Below are positions 61,183 through 64,000 of a stretch of DNA of 64,000 bases, piece after piece. The number at the start of each line of letters is the position of its first letter. The first letter of the stretch is position 1. Under the pieces are notes generated by a model. It was given only the letters and a program-made list of their open reading frames with translations, was not told the origin of the DNA and did not search any database. The position numbers were made by a program, and so were the translations under genes. Origin of the DNA: Pandoraea vervacti (GTDB lineage: Bacteria > Pseudomonadota > Gammaproteobacteria > Burkholderiales > Burkholderiaceae); NCBI RefSeq assembly GCF_000934605.2, contig NZ_CP010897.2:5084001-5148000 (forward strand). The letters run 5' to 3'.

Positions 61183-62991
61183 TCATCCCGCCCAGTTGAG
61201 CGTGACGAGAACGACACTTCCCTTCGGCCCCAGCGACGATGGCTGCACCAACGCGCGCCCCGCCATCAACTCACCCGAGAACGTCTGCCCCCGGAACTGC
61301 CACTGCGCACGCACCCCGACACCGGCGCCGACGAGCGTCGGCCAGCCCGACTCGGCCACCAGATGCGCCTTGCCGCCGTCGAGAAACAGATACGGCTCCC
61401 ATCGCAGGCCCTGCCAGACGGGCGCGTTGGCCCATACGGCCTCGTTGCGGACATAGAAGCCGCTGTCGCCCGCGATACCGCCTTGCAGGAAACCGCGAAC
61501 GGAATCGGTCCCGCCAAGGAAGATCTGTGCGTTGCCGAAGAGCGCCACGCCGCTGTACTGTCCGGTGAGCGTGGTACGCCACGTCCAGTACGTCGGGCCA
61601 AGCTGGGCGAGCGGCATTTGCACCGTCGTGCTGGCGTCGAGTTTGGTGAACTGTGCGTGGGCATCCTGCTTCTGGATGCCGTCGAAGTCGCGCGTGGCGT
61701 CGAGCCATGGCAAGCCTTGCGAGATGCCGAGCGACGCCGTGAGCGCCCCAGGCTGACCGTTGCGCGTGAAGCGCCACAGTCCCGAGACGCCGACGCGCAA
61801 GATCGTGAGGTCCTGCGGTGAGAGGGGTATGTCGTTGACGTCGCGCTCGGTAGAGAGCTTGGTGAGTGTGGCGTCGAGACTCACGCGGCCCGACGACGAG
61901 CGCGTGAGCACGGTGTTCCATCCGAAGATCTGACTGAGCGTGCGGCCGTAAAGCAGCGCTGTGCCACCGATGATCTGCTGGTATTCGGAAAGCGCGGCGG
62001 TGTAGCTGAACGTCTGATATCCGTAAGGGACGGCGGCAGACACGACGAGCGCATTGCTGTCGCGCGTGCCGGTATAGGCCAGGCTCAGCGACTCCTGCAA
62101 GCCGATGACGTTGCCTGCCTCGACCGACGCCCGCGTGCGCCAGCGTCCGGTCGCCGTGCTGCCGTAGTTGTCGAGGCCGACGTTGTAGTTCAAACGGCTG
62201 CCGAACGGATTCTGAATGGCGACGATGGACTCGCCTGCCGCCTGCCCCGGCAGTATCTGGATCTGCGCCTGGTTGCGACGCAACCGATTGATCTGATCGA
62301 CGCCCTGTTCGAGTGCGGGCAATGCCAGCACGTCGCCGACCGATGCCGGAAAGGCCCAGGCGGTGCCAGCCTCCGTCAGCAAGCCACCACCGTCGCCCGG
62401 CTTGCCTTCGCCCGAGGGGCGCAACGCCCCGCCATTCAGCGTGAAGCCGCTGATGCGGCCCGCAACGATGGTGATGGCCAACGTGCCCGACGACAGGTTC
62501 TGCGGCGTTGCAAGATAGGCCCGCGTGGTAATGAGACCGTCCGCCACGAAGGCTTCCGTCAGACGACGCAGCAGCAGGTCGATGCGCCGACGACCGAGCG
62601 CTTTATGCAGGAACGGCGCGGTAATGCGCTCGAGGCGCGACTGGCTCAGCACCGTGTCGCCCTTGAAGACGATCCGGTCGATGCGAAACGTTGGCTCCGG
62701 ATCGGCGAGCGTTTCGACGTCGGCATCCACCGGAAGATCGGGAACCCGGGACGCCGCAGAAGGCGCCACTTCGATCTGCGCGGGCTGACGATCGAGTTCG
62801 CGCTGCAATTCGCGATTGCGTTGCTCGTCGAGCAGCCGTTGCCCCGGGTCCTGCTGCGGCACGATGCCGGAGGGCAACGTGGGCAGCGGCGGCAGTCCCG
62901 GCGGGGTTTGTGCGAACGCAGCGTTCGTCGTCCAGCACAACGCGAGCGACACGCCAAAGATGCGCGAGAGGATTCCGATACGCATCGTCAT
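61183..62991 (-). CDS. TpsB outer-membrane transporter (FhaC/ShlB/CdiB family)
   Basis: 602 residues from ATG 62991, which overlaps the upstream TGA as ATGA. A signal peptide (to AAFA) is followed by a Pro-rich and Gln/Arg-rich helix region (GQRLLDEQRNRELQRELDRQ). Two POTRA domains come next (FRIDRIVFKGDTVLS and YLATPQNLSSGTLAITIVAG), then a 16-strand barrel with VRGF in DSVRGFLQGGIAGDSGFYV (the VRGY/F motif of loop L6) and a terminal Trp-Ala-Gly strand. It exports the TpsA proteins encoded on either side. Confidence 0.95.
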   Translation of the reverse strand: MTMRIGILSRIFGVSLALCWTTNAAFAQTPPGLPPLPTLPSGIVPQQDPGQRLLDEQRNRELQRELDRQPAQIEVAPSAASRVPDLPVDADVETLADPEPTFRIDRIVFKGDTVLSQSRLERITAPFLHKALGRRRIDLLLRRLTEAFVADGLITTRAYLATPQNLSSGTLAITIVAGRISGFTLNGGALRPSGEGKPGDGGGLLTEAGTAWAFPASVGDVLALPALEQGVDQINRLRRNQAQIQILPGQAAGESIVAIQNPFGSRLNYNVGLDNYGSTATGRWRTRASVEAGNVIGLQESLSLAYTGTRDSNALVVSAAVPYGYQTFSYTAALSEYQQIIGGTALLYGRTLSQIFGWNTVLTRSSSGRVSLDATLTKLSTERDVNDIPLSPQDLTILRVGVSGLWRFTRNGQPGALTASLGISQGLPWLDATRDFDGIQKQDAHAQFTKLDASTTVQMPLAQLGPTYWTWRTTLTGQYSGVALFGNAQIFLGGTDSVRGFLQGGIAGDSGFYVRNEAVWANAPVWQGLRWEPYLFLDGGKAHLVAESGWPTLVGAGVGVRAQWQFRGQTFSGELMAGRALVQPSSLGPKGSVVLVTLNWAG

Positions 62992-64000
62992 AGGCCGAAC
63001 CACGTTGTCAGACCGAGGTGTGTGCCGATGCGCGCGGGTTCACGATAAGGCACGTAAGCCGTCTCGATGCCCTGCGCCGCACGCACGCCCCTGGCGCCCG
63101 TGATGACGCCGCCCTTGATGACGCCTCGCCCGGTCAGCACCACTTCCCCCGAGGCGGCGGAAAACAGGCCCCCGTCGTTCTGCGCATAGATGGCCGCCCA
63201 GTGGTTGCCGAACCATGCTTTAAGGCCCCGAGTGCCGTTGTAGGCGGTGTAACCCATCAACCCCTGGGCGGTGACGAGCGGCGCGTCCACCGTCAGGTCG
63301 CCGCTCCACGCAATGACGTTGCCGCCCACGTTGCTGGCGCTTTGCCCCGCCCGAAGGGTGACACTGCCCGCCGCCTGCATCTGTCCGCCATACGAGGCCG
63401 TCGTGCTCGACGCCACCGCCTTGCAGAAAATGAAGCACGACCGCTGGTACGACGCCTGACCGGCCATGACCGCCTGATTGACGAGGTCGTTCGTCGCGGT
63501 GACGCGAATGTTGCCGCCGTTGGTGAGCACCGTGCCGCCGTTGTTGTAGACGTTACGCCCGGAGAGCGAGACGTTGCCTGCGTCCGCAATGATGTAAGCG
63601 AGTTGGCCCGGCGCGGGAATCGAGCCGTAGTCGACGGAGAAACCTTCGTCCCGCGTCGAAAAAAGCAGCCAACGCCGGCCGCTGTTGGCGTAGGCCGTGG
63701 CGACGCCGCCGTTCGCGCCCTCAACGTGGGAAATTGCGTTGCTGAGATCGCCCTGCGCTTGCATCGACACCGACTGGTTCGATTCCACGCGCGCGTTGAG
63801 GTTGACGATGTCGCGTGCAGCGCGCATGACGACGTCGTCGTTCACGCCGAAGATCACGCCGAACGCGCCGCCCGGATTCGTCGGATCGGACGTGTTGGTA
63901 ATGGCGCCGGTCGCGTTCAATGTGATGGCGCCCGCCGACGACGCGAGTGCGGTATCGCGCGCAACGCCCTGAATCAGGCTGCTGACGTTCGTGATGTCGC
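62988..64000 (-). CDS. TpsA-like hemagglutinin/adhesin, C-terminal part (5' end outside window)
   Basis: The frame is open from the right edge to TGA 62988 (337 residues visible). Sequence is filament-type repeat, for example AGNVSLSGRNVYNNGGTVLT, SVTLRAGQSASNVGGNV and SGDLTVDAPLVTAQG, with a short Cys-containing segment (RSCFIFCKAV). It ends GTHLGLTTWFGL with no added toxin tail, so it looks like an adhesin rather than a CDI effector. ATGA coupling to tpsB makes it part of the same operon. Its TPS domain must lie beyond 64000. Confidence 0.85.
   Translation of the reverse strand, partial: DITNVSSLIQGVARDTALASSAGAITLNATGAITNTSDPTNPGGAFGVIFGVNDDVVMRAARDIVNLNARVESNQSVSMQAQGDLSNAISHVEGANGGVATAYANSGRRWLLFSTRDEGFSVDYGSIPAPGQLAYIIADAGNVSLSGRNVYNNGGTVLTNGGNIRVTATNDLVNQAVMAGQASYQRSCFIFCKAVASSTTASYGGQMQAAGSVTLRAGQSASNVGGNVIAWSGDLTVDAPLVTAQGLMGYTAYNGTRGLKAWFGNHWAAIYAQNDGGLFSAASGEVVLTGRGVIKGGVITGARGVRAAQGIETAYVPYREPARIGTHLGLTTWFGL

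Overview
The window is GC-rich, densely coded chromosomal DNA. The gene content (a second IF-1 gene, CreA, an ExaC-type aldehyde dehydrogenase next to an AcoR-like activator, and a two-partner secretion locus carrying its own parvulin) fits a Burkholderiales beta-proteobacterium, probably Burkholderiaceae such as Pandoraea or Burkholderia. The genus is inference; there is no rRNA here to test it.

Layout. 1-5.9 kb: housekeeping genes (EttA at the left edge, a 2Fe-2S ferredoxin-like protein, a MazG-like pyrophosphohydrolase, a membrane metallophosphoesterase, an acylphosphatase-like protein, a frameshifted GNAT acetyltransferase, IF-1, a CBS-pair protein). 5.9-8.5 kb: an MFS transporter and a glycine-zipper lipoprotein. 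8.8-24.0 kb: a Wzx/Wzy-type exopolysaccharide locus with genes on both strands: priming transferase, WecG/TagA transferase, GMC oxidoreductase, epimerase, flippase, GH44 lipoprotein, polymerase, Wza, Wzz with a kinase-like tail, a DUF6492-like protein and an acyltransferase. 24.1-24.7 kb: a zinc-ribbon protein with a natural His7 tail, tRNA-Glu and tRNA-Ala. 25.3-30.6 kb: a sigma-54 activator divergent from an acetaldehyde dehydrogenase and an Fe-type alcohol dehydrogenase; a near-consensus -24/-12 promoter and an array of inverted half-sites lie between them. 30.7-41.5 kb: a lipoprotein, then a catabolic and transport region (three MFS carriers, an Asp/Glu-racemase-fold protein lacking both catalytic cysteines, a DUF2817/M14 hydrolase, an M20 aminoacylase) with RpiR and LysR regulators.

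41.5-64.0 kb, read on the minus strand, is the most interesting part: a contact-dependent-inhibition type two-partner secretion system. The order is tpsA (5' end off the window), tpsB (ATGA-coupled to it), a Par27-like parvulin, a 4003-residue CdiA, and an overlapping small gene that is probably its immunity gene. Downstream lies about 6.4 kb of displaced cdiA fragments (copies A-D and relic E). They repeat parts of one 1.3 kb segment inside cdiA, and each is joined to a different toxin or immunity remnant. One module (copy D) is an intact-looking orphan toxin/immunity pair with a 4-bp overlap. One fragment is fused in frame to an immunity-like protein. One has a slippage deletion and a frameshift before a membrane-active-looking toxin tail and a membrane immunity candidate. 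One immunity gene (DUF2185/Imm33-like) is split by a complete IS3-family (IS2-like) element with an exact 5-bp target duplication, so the original 96-codon gene can be rebuilt. This is a sequence record of toxin replacement by recombination at a CDI locus.

All similarities were judged by eye from family motifs; no database search was run.
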